Shown: positions 50,275 through 60,795, counted from the stretch's first letter. The stretch is DNA of 64,000 nucleotides from Candidatus Anaplasma sp. TIGMIC (GCF_028204095.1 NZ_JAQLOH010000001.1:21459-85458); one strand, 5' to 3'. Notes: a model not told the origin generated them from the letters alone. Numbers and translations: made by a program.

Positions 50275-51808
50275 AAAACCACACCAATACAACACATATG
50301 CTTAACATAACAAGAAGCAACGTCGAGGTTATAATTCCCGAAGGCGACGTCGAAAGAGATACGGTATCACACCCACAAATAAAGACGCCCGGGACGCCAT
50401 TCCTGCCAGCGACAACTTGCGACGAAGGCTTGATACGCCAAAGCCCACGATCCAGCCTTTCACGAACAGAAAGAAACACACCTTGAACCCAACTCTCTAC
50501 GGAAGTAGCTGAAGAGCACCCGAGGAACTTGCTCCTAAACAAAAAGAAACACAAAATTACAGCCGATATCAACGCTAATTTAGCTCCTACATCGTGTAAT
50601 GTATACACAAATTTAGGTTCTGAAAAGAGAATGCCCTGCCCGTATATCAATCCAAGAATTATAAGTGACAGCGACAAAATTACGGTAGATGTACCCGCTA
50701 AAAAACCCTCCGATGTCTTCAGCTTAGATGAAGTATGTGCCCTTAAAACGCAAAACCAAAAGAACTTCAACGCAACACTTGCAAATAACAACAATACTAA
50801 CACTGGCTGAACATACTTGAGAACAAAGTATCCTGTACTTTCTAAGTCCATGTGAAGCATCAACGCTTTTGCAACAAAACTAGCAGTTCCAGGACAGGCC
50901 CCTATGTTTAACACAGCCACAAGACAACCTACAAATTCAATAGACCCTATTCTTATACTTCCCACCATTTTATCCAGGTCGGTCTGAGCTGAACGCATAA
51001 CGACAGAATCCGCTATTAAAATAAACAACAGCTGGTACAAAACTGAGAATACCATCTGAGCCATAATAACATCAGCAGGAATTCCGTTGCATCCTATAGA
51101 CATCAGTACAATGCCAACCTGCCCAATAATCCCGTAAGACACCAACCTGCGCACATTAGTCTCAACGAAAGAACTCACGACCGCGTACGCTGCCGTCAAT
51201 ATCCCTGCTACCAGGACTATGGGTTCTCCAGCAAACATCTTCAGCAGAAAGTACATCGCAACTTTGGTTGTGAAAAGGGAAAGAACGGGCATCCCAAATC
51301 GAGATGCTCTAGGGTACGCACTTATCAACCAAGATGACATCGGAAATGCAGCAGCGTTTATCAGCAAACCAATCATGAAGAAGACCATGGGTAAGCCTTC
51401 TAGGTATCCACTATATGCATACTGACACGCCCCAACTAGTAGTAACGCCCCTGAAAAAAAATGCATACATGCGTAATGCAAAAACGCAATTTTTCTGCCC
51501 TCGCAACCTCCAGAAGCAATTAAGAACATGGCAGCCAGGGCCATGAACTCAAACCCTATTACAATAGTGATAAGATCAGAAGAAATTAGAACAGCCGAAC
51601 TGCTGGCAGAATACATGAGCGCACATAAAACCTCCTTGCTGCTCCCTCTCACCCTGAGAAATATGCACAATAGCGCTAAAACAAAAGACACAAGAAGCGG
51701 TAGTGCATCCCCCGCCTTAGAGAGAAAAGCACCGTATTTTCCCAGTTCAAATGACTTGGGAACAATAGACATAGCTGTCTCCGCAACAGCGTACAATCCA
51801 AAACCCAC
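50267..51808 (-). CDS. mnhD: Proton-conducting antiporter subunit, MrpD/MnhD-like
   Basis: 513 aa with about 13-14 membrane segments, of the Proton_antipo_M family (MrpD, NuoN/NuoM, HyfB). The start is GTG at 51808 with GAGGA upstream. In the Mrp cation/proton antiporter this subunit supplies a proton channel. The small subunits C, B, G and F of the same system are at 56.8-58.8 kb, which favours MrpD over a complex I NuoN/M subunit. The charged residues that typify the family's proton path are diverged, so exact paralogy is uncertain. It overlaps ffh by 8 bases. Confidence 0.8.
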   Translation of the reverse strand: MGFGLYAVAETAMSIVPKSFELGKYGAFLSKAGDALPLLVSFVLALLCIFLRVRGSSKEVLCALMYSASSSAVLISSDLITIVIGFEFMALAAMFLIASGGCEGRKIAFLHYACMHFFSGALLLVGACQYAYSGYLEGLPMVFFMIGLLINAAAFPMSSWLISAYPRASRFGMPVLSLFTTKVAMYFLLKMFAGEPIVLVAGILTAAYAVVSSFVETNVRRLVSYGIIGQVGIVLMSIGCNGIPADVIMAQMVFSVLYQLLFILIADSVVMRSAQTDLDKMVGSIRIGSIEFVGCLVAVLNIGACPGTASFVAKALMLHMDLESTGYFVLKYVQPVLVLLLFASVALKFFWFCVLRAHTSSKLKTSEGFLAGTSTVILSLSLIILGLIYGQGILFSEPKFVYTLHDVGAKLALISAVILCFFLFRSKFLGCSSATSVESWVQGVFLSVRERLDRGLWRIKPSSQVVAGRNGVPGVFICGCDTVSLSTSPSGIITSTLLLVMLSICVVLVWFYV

Positions 51809-51974
51809 AGAAAATCCTCACAGCAACAACTAGCCCACCCCTATATACCTGTACAAATTCACATGAACAAGCCTATAAAGGTTCTGAAGCAAAGTAGCTA
51901 CATGTAACCAAAAATTACGAGATTTACGAGTGCCTTGTGACTCCCAAGTTGGAAAACAGCCAGATATCTTGTAA

Positions 51975-52433
51975 CTATCCCAAAAGCTTGTAGGCTCTAT
52001 CCCTAAAAGCGCGCGTTATGCTCTCGATCGCGTTGTCAGATGCCAAATTGAATGCAAGCTGCAAAACCTTGTTTTTAAAGGCAAAATCCACAAAAAATTT
52101 GACTAACGTCTCCTTCTCCTTCACCGGGAAAAAACTCCATTTACACTTTAGAGTTTTGAACACTCCATCGCTAGATTCCGCCCGTATCCATCCTGGCCTA
52201 CCAACATCCGGAGCCAAAAAGCTGACATGTGATGTGTACCGGCCTTCAAGTGACATAAAACCAGCAACCAAATCCACTTCCATGAGGCTTTTGCCTTTAC
52301 TGAGAATAACAACATCCTTGCACCACGGAAGAAACTCAGGATATTTCTCCACGTCAAGAACAATAGAGAAAAGCTCTCCCGCAGGAAAACGCAAGACCTC
52401 CGCCTTGCTCACCCCGCTACTCTCTAGAGCCAT
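51975..52433 (-). CDS. Coq10/RatA-family START-like lipid-binding protein
   Basis: 152 aa, ATG start. Single START/SRPBCC domain of the Coq10/RatA (polyketide cyclase) type, with the family pattern VLDVEKYPEFLPWCKDVVI near the N-terminus and WSFFPVKEKETLVKFFVDFAFK in the second half. In mitochondria and alphaproteobacteria the Coq10-like member binds ubiquinone and supports respiration. RatA of E. coli is a ribosome-association toxin of the same fold; the alphaproteobacterial context favours the quinone-binding role. Confidence 0.88.
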   Translation of the reverse strand: MALESSGVSKAEVLRFPAGELFSIVLDVEKYPEFLPWCKDVVILSKGKSLMEVDLVAGFMSLEGRYTSHVSFLAPDVGRPGWIRAESSDGVFKTLKCKWSFFPVKEKETLVKFFVDFAFKNKVLQLAFNLASDNAIESITRAFRDRAYKLLG

Positions 52434-52652
52434 ATCAACACAAATCGAAAACTAAGTGGGGATCCGCCTTTGCCGTAACTCTTTGCTTAGTGTCCTGAGA
52501 CTAAAGCTAAGGTGGGCGCCGTGTAATGACCTACTCGAGATCACCAGGGACAGCTCCCTATGAGAACAAAACGGGCTCGAGGAACTTTCAATCTACACGC
52601 ACAACGCAGACCCCCGCTGCAGAATAACAAACCACCAGGTATTTATCAACAC

Positions 52653-54581
52653 CTAACTGTCCTTCTTTCCCTCATCCTTGTTAATTTCCTGATACTCCGA
52701 ATCTACAACACGTTCTTCAGGATTATCGGAACTAGCACCGCTTGTAGAAGCACCTTCAGTAGCCCCTGATTCCTTACTGGACGCGTACGCAGCTTCACCC
52801 AGCTTCATGGAAAGATTCATGAGAGAATCGTACTTCTGCTGTAAACCATCAGTACTACTGTCTTCACCACCCATATACTCTCTGAGATCCTTTATGGAAC
52901 TTTCGATGTTAGACCTATCTGCTTCGCTAACCTTGTCACCATAATCCTTAAGCGACTTCTCTACGGAGTGAATTAGCCCTTCAGCACTGTTCTTAAGTTC
53001 CACATGCTTCTTGCGCTTTTCATCTTCTTCAGCACGATCCTGGGCATCTTTAACCATCTTCTTGATCTCATCGTCACTGAGACCTCCAGACGATTGGATC
53101 TTTATGGTCTGCTCCTTACCTGAGGCCTTATCTTTAGCTGATACATGCACTATACCATTCGCATCTATATCGAATGTAACCTCTATTTGAGGTATTCCAC
53201 GCGGCGCAGACGGTATGCCTTCCAAACTGAACTGCCCCAGCAGCTTGTTATCTGCAGCCATCTTCCTCTCACCCTGGAATACCTTAATTGTAACTGCAGT
53301 CTGACCATCCTCGGCTGTAGAGAAGACCTGAGACTTCTTAGTAGGAATAGTGGTATTACGCTCGATCAGCGGAGTGAACACACCCCCCAATGTCTCGATA
53401 CCCAAAGATAGCGGAGCGACATCTAGTAGTAGAACGTCTCTGACGTCTCCTGTTAGGATACCACCCTGTATAGCCGCACCTACCGCTACAACCTCATCTG
53501 GGTTTACTCCCTTACATGGCTCCTTACCAAAGAAGTCCTTCACCCTTTGAACAACCTTAGGCACCCTTGTCATGCCCCCGACAAGCACAACTTCATCCAC
53601 CTTGCTGTTGTCAGTTATCCCTGCGTCACTCAACGCCTTTCTACATGGCTCTATGGTGCGCTCTATCAACTCATCAACTAAACTCTCAAACTTCGCCCTG
53701 GTCAGCTTCAAACTTAAGTGCTTAGCACCGGTACTGTCGCTTGAAATAAACGGCAGGGTAATATCGGTTTCCAACCTAGTGGATAACTCTATCTTCGCCT
53801 TTTCCGCAGCTTCTTTTACCCTTTGCACCGCCATAGGATCATTACGGAGGTTAATCCCGGTGTCTTTCTGGAAGCTACTAATCATGTACTCCATAATGGC
53901 ATTGTCAAAATCTTCGCCACCAAGGCAAGTATCACCATTGGTAGCCTTCACTTCAAACACGCCATCAGCTATTTCAAGTACAGAGACGTCAAATGTTCCA
54001 CCACCGAGGTCATACACGACTATTGTCTTCTGCTTATCACTTTTGTCTAACCCATACGCTAACGCGGCAGCTGTGGGCTCATTTATTATCCTAACAACAT
54101 CTAATCCAGCTATTGTGCCCGCATCTTTTGTTGCCTGGCGCTGAGCATCGTTGAAATATGCGGGAACCGTAATAACAGCCTTCTTAACTGGAGAGCCAAA
54201 ATACCTTTCCGCAGTTTCCTTTATCTTCTCCAGAACAAATGCACCAATCTGTACAGGAGAATAACCCTCCCCTTTTGCCTTTATCCATGCATCTCCATTC
54301 TTTGCAGGAAATATCTCATAAGAACACTTAATATCCCTTGTGTCATCAAACCTACGACCTATGATTCTCTTACTGGCATATATCGTATTTTGGGCATTGA
54401 TATTGGCCTGCCTCTTCGCTAGTTCCCCTACCAATCTTTCATTCTCAGTAAAAGCAACAACTGATGGGGTAGTTCTCGAACCTTCGCTATTTTCTATTAC
54501 TTTTGCAGTACCCGCTTCCATAACAGCAACACAGGAATTCGTAGTACCCAGATCTATACCTATAATACGCTCAGCCGCCAT
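52653..54581 (-). CDS. dnaK: Chaperone protein DnaK (Hsp70)
   Basis: 642 aa from the ATG at 54581, which has GGGGGT 6 bases upstream. A GTG at 54593 precedes that motif, so it is not the start. ATPase domain with phosphate-1 motif [25 protein letters not shown], phosphate-2 [10 protein letters not shown] and [10 protein letters not shown]; the substrate domain starts around 390 ([13 protein letters not shown]); a helical lid ends in a Lys/Asp-rich tail. Full length for the family. It transcribes away from rne with a 238-base spacer that holds a candidate promoter. Confidence 0.98.
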   Translation of the reverse strand: MAAERIIGIDLGTTNSCVAVMEAGTAKVIENSEGSRTTPSVVAFTENERLVGELAKRQANINAQNTIYASKRIIGRRFDDTRDIKCSYEIFPAKNGDAWIKAKGEGYSPVQIGAFVLEKIKETAERYFGSPVKKAVITVPAYFNDAQRQATKDAGTIAGLDVVRIINEPTAAALAYGLDKSDKQKTIVVYDLGGGTFDVSVLEIADGVFEVKATNGDTCLGGEDFDNAIMEYMISSFQKDTGINLRNDPMAVQRVKEAAEKAKIELSTRLETDITLPFISSDSTGAKHLSLKLTRAKFESLVDELIERTIEPCRKALSDAGITDNSKVDEVVLVGGMTRVPKVVQRVKDFFGKEPCKGVNPDEVVAVGAAIQGGILTGDVRDVLLLDVAPLSLGIETLGGVFTPLIERNTTIPTKKSQVFSTAEDGQTAVTIKVFQGERKMAADNKLLGQFSLEGIPSAPRGIPQIEVTFDIDANGIVHVSAKDKASGKEQTIKIQSSGGLSDDEIKKMVKDAQDRAEEDEKRKKHVELKNSAEGLIHSVEKSLKDYGDKVSEADRSNIESSIKDLREYMGGEDSSTDGLQQKYDSLMNLSMKLGEAAYASSKESGATEGASTSGASSDNPEERVVDSEYQEINKDEGKKDS

Positions 54582-54624
54582 GATTACCCCCACACGAAAC
54601 TAAATAAAAAACCCTGACACGGTA

Positions 54625-54653
54625 GATATAATCACCAAAGCCCCAAATTACAA
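54625..54653 (-). promoter_or_regulatory. Candidate sigma-70-type promoter of dnaK
   Basis: On the minus strand TTGTAA (54648-54653) and TATATC (54625-54630) are separated by exactly 17 bases, 44 bases upstream of the dnaK ATG. No sigma-32 consensus stands out. Support is the spacing and position only. Confidence 0.35.
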
Positions 54654-54819
54654 CCCCATCTTTAAAAATTAGAGAAATATGCGGCACAACCCGATTGCTC
54701 CCCACTGCACGCACCTACATCAAAAAGATTACAAAGGGCACATTGCAGCCTGCTTCTACACGACACACAACATGAACATTGCCTATCTGTGACAACCCTG
54801 GGAAACCAAGAACGGCCTT

Positions 54820-56700
54820 CTAAGACACACTCGCCAAAATGCGAGTAAGCCAGCGATCAACCCATGTAACAGACACAGGCTTTTCTTCAGCAGGTTGTGC
54901 ATCAGGTTTGTCACACTCGTTCGAGCCAGAACTGGTGACCTGCTCACTTTTCGCCTCAGTAGCATACACAGGAGCTACACTGCCCGCCCAGTCCTCGCTG
55001 AGAGCGCTGCTATACCCTTTTTCGGTGCGAATATCAAAGTCCGTAATACTGTTGTTCTCATCCACATCCAGCCTGATAAGCACCTTAAATTCACTCTCTA
55101 TATCACTGATACGCCTGCGCTTATGGTTGAACAAATGCGACATAACCTGCGGAGCAACAGTTACCACCACGATCTTTTCTGTGTTCTTGTTCGCAACGTA
55201 GCTTACATCCCTGAGTATGCTCGCAGAAATGGACTCCAAAGAGCGAACCCTGCCAACTCCCTTACAATGTGAGCATTGCACCGTGCTTGTGTCCAGTATG
55301 CTCTGCTTAACCCTCTGTCTAGATATCTCCATCAGACCGAATGCGCTTATGTAACCAAACTGCACCTTGGCTTTATCTCCCTTGAACGCCTCTCGTACTT
55401 CAGCCTCTACCGCCCTACAATAGCGGTATTTTATCATATCTATAAAGTCTATCACGATAAGACCAGACAGCCCCCGCAAACTAACCTGCCTGGCAATTTC
55501 TTTAACAGCCTCCATATTGGTACGGTACGCAGTCTCCTCTATACTGTCTTCTCCCGTCATTTTGCCGGAATTTACATCTATTGAAACTAAGGCTTCCGTA
55601 GGAGTTATGACTAGATACCCCCCAGATGGTAGGTGTACCTTATCAGTGAACAGCTCCAAAATCTGAGAGCTCACCCTATAGTGCGTAAATATCGGCACAC
55701 TGCCTTTGTACATTCTAACGCGCAGCTTATTTCCGAACATGGATTTTGCATAGTCTTTGACAACACTTAGCGCCTTGCTTCCCGCAACCACAACCTCATG
55801 GACATTCTCGTCGCAATAATCCCTCAAGGTTCGTTTTATTATGTCAGCCTCAACGTACAGCAGGGACGGATGCTCCACGCTTGCACAATTTTCACATACC
55901 GCCTTCCAAGTTGCTTGCAGATACGACAAATCCTGTTCTATTTCTCGCTGACTCCTGTTATTGCCAGCAGTTCTTATGATAACTCCAGCTTCTTTCGGCA
56001 GTTTCATAGTATCCAGAAACTCCCTGAGACTTCTTCTGTTATCGCAATCTTCAATACGCCGAGAGATCCCACTGTTCTTATTTCCAGAGTTCGGCATAAA
56101 AATGCAGTACCTACCAGCAAGAACTATGTATGTCGAAAAAGTCGCACACTTACTACCTCGCTCCTCCTTGATGATCTGCACCATGAGCTTCTGGTCGACC
56201 TTTATGACATTCTGCACCTTGTACATTTTGTGCAACAACGGTTTGGACTTGCCGTTCTTTCCTGTAGACGCGGCACCCCTTTTGTCTGCAGCATCCTCCA
56301 CAGCAACCTCTGGTGAATCCGGAGAATATTCCTCTTCTGGCGCACCCGCAGTGCCAAATTCCTCCTCTTCAACCGACTTGTCGGGGGCAGAATCGTCGCC
56401 GTAAACACTCTTCAACAAGGCATCCTTCTCTGCCTGAGGAATCTGGTAATTTTCTACTGATATTTCGGAAAACGGCAAGAACCCGTGCTTTCCTATACCA
56501 TATTCAATAAAAACTGCCTGCAACGACGGCTCAATACGACGTACCACTGCGTAGTATATGTTGCCACCACGTTGCTGCCTTCTATCCTTCAATTCCTGAT
56601 CAAATTCTACTACCTTTCCCTCATCAATAACCGCAACTCTTATCTCATCCACGTATACGGCATCAACTAATATTCTCTTTCCACTTGTACTATTAGACAC
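54820..56700 (-). CDS. rne: Ribonuclease E/G
   Basis: 626 aa from a GTG at 56700; a TTG three codons upstream (56709) is an alternative, and neither has a clear Shine-Dalgarno. An S1 RNA-binding domain with a Gly/Glu-rich insertion lies within the first 180 residues, followed by the RNase E/G catalytic domain (GGYLVITPTEALVSIDVNSG, then LIVIDFIDM with the magnesium-binding Asp pair). The zinc-link CSHCKG has the two cysteines that tie the dimer. A short acidic C-terminal tail ends it, so it lacks the long degradosome scaffold of E. coli RNase E and is nearer RNase G in size. It initiates mRNA decay and rRNA/tRNA maturation. Confidence 0.93.
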   Translation of the reverse strand: MSNSTSGKRILVDAVYVDEIRVAVIDEGKVVEFDQELKDRRQQRGGNIYYAVVRRIEPSLQAVFIEYGIGKHGFLPFSEISVENYQIPQAEKDALLKSVYGDDSAPDKSVEEEEFGTAGAPEEEYSPDSPEVAVEDAADKRGAASTGKNGKSKPLLHKMYKVQNVIKVDQKLMVQIIKEERGSKCATFSTYIVLAGRYCIFMPNSGNKNSGISRRIEDCDNRRSLREFLDTMKLPKEAGVIIRTAGNNRSQREIEQDLSYLQATWKAVCENCASVEHPSLLYVEADIIKRTLRDYCDENVHEVVVAGSKALSVVKDYAKSMFGNKLRVRMYKGSVPIFTHYRVSSQILELFTDKVHLPSGGYLVITPTEALVSIDVNSGKMTGEDSIEETAYRTNMEAVKEIARQVSLRGLSGLIVIDFIDMIKYRYCRAVEAEVREAFKGDKAKVQFGYISAFGLMEISRQRVKQSILDTSTVQCSHCKGVGRVRSLESISASILRDVSYVANKNTEKIVVVTVAPQVMSHLFNHKRRRISDIESEFKVLIRLDVDENNSITDFDIRTEKGYSSALSEDWAGSVAPVYATEAKSEQVTSSGSNECDKPDAQPAEEKPVSVTWVDRWLTRILASVS

Positions 56701-56801
56701 AAAACACAACCAAAACTAACTAAATCAAAAAAAACTCCTCAGACGCGACACTGCCACTCCGGCAGAACAATAGAATATTACCCTTTTACACTCACCCAGG
56801 C

Positions 56802-57128
56802 TCAAGAAAACTTCTCGATCCTAATAACCATAGCAAGACCCACCGCCATGGTAGCCACTCCTACAACTATGGCAGTTAACATCAAAACGCTAGGCAAAGG
56901 ATTACTATAAGACAGCACAGCATCTACGTCATCACTGGCCAGTATAGGAACGCGGGATTCACTAACATAGCCTAACGAAACATAAAATAGCAGCGCAGAG
57001 GTCTGAAAAATGCCAAGACCCATCAATTGCTTAATGCGATTACTTCCAACGACAACAGTAAAAATACCTATAGATGCCAAAAATGCGCTAACAATATAGT
57101 TCACCTGCGACACAATAAAGTAAGACAT
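56802..57128 (-). CDS. mnhC: Mrp antiporter subunit C (NuoK-like)
   Basis: 108 aa from the ATG at 57128, which has AGGGA about 8 bases upstream. An upstream TTG extension of 16 codons is rejected. Three membrane segments with the MnhC/NuoK pattern, and the C-terminal PLPSVLMLTAIVVG motif that typifies MnhC. Last gene of the mnhF-G-DUF4040-B-C series. MrpC sits next to the MrpD channel subunit in the antiporter. Confidence 0.88.
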   Translation of the reverse strand: MSYFIVSQVNYIVSAFLASIGIFTVVVGSNRIKQLMGLGIFQTSALLFYVSLGYVSESRVPILASDDVDAVLSYSNPLPSVLMLTAIVVGVATMAVGLAMVIRIEKFS

Positions 57129-57197
57129 CAGCACTTCCCTATGCAAAAGCTCGAGCCCTATAGCAGTTGCTACCAACGCTCAAGCTAGCTTGTAACG

Positions 57198-57647
57198 TCA
57201 CGAACATGAGTTTATATCATTTTTCAACGATGCAAAGTCAAAATACACGCTCATCACAGACGCGCACACCGTTAACCCAACGCCTATCTCAACAATAAAT
57301 ATCCCTACCTTCTGCCCTGTAATAGCGGAACAGACCATAAACAGATAGGATAAAAATCTACCACCAAAAAAAATAGAAAATATCCCCGTACCGCCGTAAA
57401 TGAACAGTCCCACAGCTCCAAGCATACCCAAATCAGGGAGCGACACCCTTACTCTTGTATCATCAAAAATCATAGAGTATAGGATAATCGCTGATGCAAT
57501 AATCACCCCACCTTGGAAACCACCTCCTGGGCTGTAATCCCCGTGAATTTGTACGTAGAACCCATATATCAGCATTACCGAGAACATGAAGGACGCCACA
57601 TAACGCAGGGCGTAGTCTGAACTAAATATCCTTAGTGACTTACTCAT
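57198..57647 (-). CDS. mnhB: Mrp antiporter subunit B
   Basis: 149-aa MnhB-family membrane protein with four membrane segments and the family's HGDYSPGGGFQGG motif around residue 35. Its ATG overlaps the stop of the preceding DUF4040 gene (ATGA), indicating translational coupling. Part of the hetero-oligomeric cation/proton antiporter. Confidence 0.92.
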   Translation of the reverse strand: MSKSLRIFSSDYALRYVASFMFSVMLIYGFYVQIHGDYSPGGGFQGGVIIASAIILYSMIFDDTRVRVSLPDLGMLGAVGLFIYGGTGIFSIFFGGRFLSYLFMVCSAITGQKVGIFIVEIGVGLTVCASVMSVYFDFASLKNDINSCS

Positions 57648-58207
57648 GGGCTCCTATAATTTCTTCCAATCAATAACGACACACTGATCGCGGCCGTGAA
57701 AACCACAACGGTCTCGCAGAGAGTATCGTATCCCCTAAAACTTGCTAAAACTGCAGTCACAAGATTGGGTATCCCAATAAAAGAGTAAGTGTTACTAGTG
57801 TACGACACCCTCGCTGCAATGTTAGCCGGAGATCCCGCATCTCCATATACTGGCAGGTCTAAAACTACGGGAATAAGTGAAAAAAACATCAGCAAAGCGC
57901 ACGTTCCGGCCGTGACAAGCTTTAGCCCCGCGCCACCGCCAAAAATATCCGCAGAGCCCGAAATCTTCCAACCATGACCTAAATAAGATAGAACCAATAA
58001 CATCAGCACCGTACTAAAACCTGCTCCGACGGCTGCCTCAGTTATAGCCACATCAGGCGCATTCATTACCAAATACAACGTGGCCATCGTGGTGCTAAAG
58101 GCGCACATAACTATGGTGTTAACCAGCAAATTCTCTGAAAACGCCACAGCGCACGCTGAAACAACAAGAAAAAGCAGCAATACAAAGTCAACAACAGTGG
58201 TTAACAT
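57644..58207 (-). CDS. MrpA C-terminal-like protein (DUF4040, MbhD/MbhE-type)
   Basis: 187 aa with about five membrane segments. The first 80 residues match the DUF4040/MbhD pattern (MNAPDVAITEAAVGAG), and the last part (TAVLASFRGYDTLCETVVVFTAA) matches the MbhE type. In Bacillus Mrp both regions form the C-terminal end of the giant MrpA subunit; here they are a free-standing protein. Its ATG directly abuts the mnhG TAG, and it overlaps mnhB by 4 bases. It should provide the same membrane helices of the antiporter as a separate chain. Confidence 0.87.
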   Translation of the reverse strand: MLTTVVDFVLLLFLVVSACAVAFSENLLVNTIVMCAFSTTMATLYLVMNAPDVAITEAAVGAGFSTVLMLLVLSYLGHGWKISGSADIFGGGAGLKLVTAGTCALLMFFSLIPVVLDLPVYGDAGSPANIAARVSYTSNTYSFIGIPNLVTAVLASFRGYDTLCETVVVFTAAISVSLLIGRNYRSP

Positions 58208-58504
58208 CTATATATCTGACCTATCATCACTTTTCACACTGCATGCGGCATTAGTCAAAATGTTACACATAGCTATATTAGTGACAAGCAACAAGCCACA
58301 CAGAACCATTATTTTGAGCGTGAACATCGAAAGTCCGTACTGCATAGCAAGCCCCACAAGTACCAGAGCCATACCCACAGAGTCCACTATGCCAGCAGCA
58401 TGAACTCTGTGGTAAAACGTCGGCATCCGAATTACGCCCACAGTAGCGATAACAACGAAAAAAATACCAACGCCTAAAATTCCCATTCCTAGCATAGAAA
58501 GCAC
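58208..58504 (-). CDS. mnhG: Mrp antiporter subunit G
   Basis: 98 aa, GTG start at 58504 (an ATG three codons inside is possible). Two or three membrane segments with the MnhG pattern GVIRMPTFYHRVHAAG. It follows mnhF with 6 bases between and abuts the DUF4040 gene (TAG directly followed by ATG). Confidence 0.9.
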   Translation of the reverse strand: MLSMLGMGILGVGIFFVVIATVGVIRMPTFYHRVHAAGIVDSVGMALVLVGLAMQYGLSMFTLKIMVLCGLLLVTNIAMCNILTNAACSVKSDDRSDI

Positions 58505-58510
58505 GTTCTA

Positions 58511-58783
58511 CTATTTCCCCCAACCACCATACAGAAAGAACTTGGCGAACCCCACAGAAGCCACAAGACCAACACACGCATACATGAGAGACACATCTAT
58601 GAAGAACTCCGCAGAGCCATCTATTGTTCCGAGTATCATAATTGTTATCACGATACACGTGTTAAAAACGCTTACCGCTAGCATTTTGTCATACACATTG
58701 CTGGCACTAACAATTCTCAGCAGCATCGCGGCTTTGCACACTAGCAGAACAAAAACAGCTAAAGTAAGCAACTCTATCCCCAC
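58511..58783 (-). CDS. mnhF: Mrp antiporter subunit F
   Basis: 90 aa, GTG start at 58783. Small MnhF-type membrane protein with three membrane segments and the conserved pattern SNVYDKMLAVSVFNT. It starts only 6 bases after the transketolase stop, so the antiporter genes probably share a transcript with tkt. Confidence 0.88.
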   Translation of the reverse strand: MGIELLTLAVFVLLVCKAAMLLRIVSASNVYDKMLAVSVFNTCIVITIMILGTIDGSAEFFIDVSLMYACVGLVASVGFAKFFLYGGWGK

Positions 58784-58789
58784 AATTAT

Positions 58790-60760
58790 CTAAACGATAG
58801 AGTGAAGTCTCGCCAGAATCTTTGCAACTAAATTATCTCCAGTAATACCAAAATGCTCATATAGGTCTTTATATTTACCAGAAGCACCAAACTCATCAAC
58901 GCCAACAAAGATGCCACCTTGCCCTATATACTTGTGCCACCCAATAGAGCTGGCCGCTTCTACGGCTACCTTTAGACTATCATTATTCAGAATGCCTGCA
59001 ATATATCCGGCATCCTGCTGATCAAATAGCTCCCAGCATGGCATGGATACAACGCGCGTACCCACGTTATAATCACGGTTAAGGATCTCACTCGCATGAA
59101 CAGCAATTTCCACTTCAGAACCAGTAGCAAAAATAGTGACCTTCAGCTTACCTTCGCTCTCTCTCATGACGTACGCACCTCGCTCAGAAGAACTCGTGTC
59201 AGAGTCTCTTGAACGAAGCAGCGCCACACTTTGCCGCGACAACACAAACAAAGAAGGTGATTTCGTGAGACGCAGCGCAGCCTTCCAGCACTCCAAAACC
59301 TCCACAGCATCTGCTGGTCTAAAAACATAAAGATTCGGTATGGCTCGCAACGACGCAAGATGCTCAACCGGCTGATGAGTTGGCCCATCCTCGCCTACGC
59401 CTATTGAGTCATGCGTCATAACGTATATCACCTGAAGAGACATCAGCGCCGATAACCTTATCGACGGCCTGCAATAATCAGAAAATACCAAAAAAGTTCC
59501 TCCATAGGGGATCATGCCCCCATGCAAGGCAATTCCATTCATACACGCGGACATGGCGTGTTCTCTAACACCGTAATGTATATAGGAGCCAGAAAAATCC
59601 CCACGCGTAACAACGCGCATATCTCTCGCCTTGGTATTATTAGAAGAGGTGAGATCCGCCGAGCCACCAACAAACTTGCTCACCCTGCAGGACAAAAACT
59701 CAAGCACCCTGCCAAAAGACTTTCTGGTCGCCTCGGAAATACCGATTGTAGCTCGCAGCTCTTCAAGCTCAGAAATGACACTCTCAGGAACTCCACGCTC
59801 CATGATATTATCGAGATCCGCTGCCTTTGGACTATCCCTATATGCCCTAGCCCAGTTTTCATAATCCTGATTTGCCCTAACTTTTATTTCTTCCCACAAA
59901 ACACGAGCTCTTGAATCTACCTCAAAAGCCATCCCCTGATGCCCAAGAGCATCCCTAACAGATCGAGCATCTTCATCCGTAAAAGGCCAACTGTGTGCGG
60001 CAGACGTGTTTTCTTTAGAGCGCATGTACTTGCCTATGACAGTCCTGCACGAAATTAGGGACGGCTTGTCTGTCCCACGAGCAGTCTGAATAGCCAGCGC
60101 TATTTCCTCAGGATTATGACCATCGACCTTCCAAGTATCCCATCCGTACGCAGTAAACCTCGCATCTGTATCGTCAGACGTGGAAATACTGGTCTTTCCA
60201 TCTATGGAGATACCATTGTCATCAAAAAGTACAATCAACTTACCAAGACCCAAGTGCCCAGCAAGCGACGCTGCTTCATGACTAATGCCCTCCATAAGAC
60301 ATCCATCACCCACCATCACATACGTGTAGTGATTTATGAGATCAGTACCAAATCTCTTGGCAAGCATCTGTTCCGCTATAGCCATGCCCACGGCGCAGCC
60401 TAGCCCCTGCCCCAATGGCCCGGTAGTTGCTTCAACACCCGGAGTGCAACCATACTCTGGATGTCCAGGAGTGATAGAGTGAAGCTGCCGAAATTTTTTA
60501 ATGTCATCAATTCCTAAATATCCCAAAAGATGCATTATCGCGTACAGCAGCATTGACCCATGCCCGTTGGAAAGCACCAGCCTATCGCGATCTACCCATG
60601 CAAGGTCATTGGGATTGAATCTGAGAAATTTTGAAAACAAAACCGTGGCCACATCTGCCATACCCAGAGGCATACCCGGATGGCCAGAAGCAGCTTTTTG
60701 AATCGCATCTATAGACAAAAGCCTAACGGCCCCTGCCATCACCTCGTGAGGCTCACGCAC
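58790..60760 (-). CDS. tkt: Transketolase
   Basis: 656-aa thiamine diphosphate enzyme of the non-oxidative pentose phosphate pathway. GTG start at 60760; an ATG seven codons downstream is an alternative. Hallmarks: the N-terminal SGHPGMPLGMAD motif, the ThDP-binding GDGCLMEG...N pattern (GDGCLMEGISHE), the HSIGVGEDGPTHQP active-site loop with the catalytic His, and the C-terminal transketolase_C domain. Full length. It lies 35 bases after the M32-like gene and 6 before mnhF. Confidence 0.96.
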   Translation of the reverse strand: MREPHEVMAGAVRLLSIDAIQKAASGHPGMPLGMADVATVLFSKFLRFNPNDLAWVDRDRLVLSNGHGSMLLYAIMHLLGYLGIDDIKKFRQLHSITPGHPEYGCTPGVEATTGPLGQGLGCAVGMAIAEQMLAKRFGTDLINHYTYVMVGDGCLMEGISHEAASLAGHLGLGKLIVLFDDNGISIDGKTSISTSDDTDARFTAYGWDTWKVDGHNPEEIALAIQTARGTDKPSLISCRTVIGKYMRSKENTSAAHSWPFTDEDARSVRDALGHQGMAFEVDSRARVLWEEIKVRANQDYENWARAYRDSPKAADLDNIMERGVPESVISELEELRATIGISEATRKSFGRVLEFLSCRVSKFVGGSADLTSSNNTKARDMRVVTRGDFSGSYIHYGVREHAMSACMNGIALHGGMIPYGGTFLVFSDYCRPSIRLSALMSLQVIYVMTHDSIGVGEDGPTHQPVEHLASLRAIPNLYVFRPADAVEVLECWKAALRLTKSPSLFVLSRQSVALLRSRDSDTSSSERGAYVMRESEGKLKVTIFATGSEVEIAVHASEILNRDYNVGTRVVSMPCWELFDQQDAGYIAGILNNDSLKVAVEAASSIGWHKYIGQGGIFVGVDEFGASGKYKDLYEHFGITGDNLVAKILARLHSIV

Positions 60761-60795
60761 ATCTAAACCTTGATCACATGACTCAATATAGTAAC

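Noticed and set aside
56727..56775. Short hairpin and an 8-base T-run (minus strand) between mnhC and rne
   Set aside because: The CTGCC/GGCAG stem lies about 17 bases before the T-run, too far for an intrinsic terminator.
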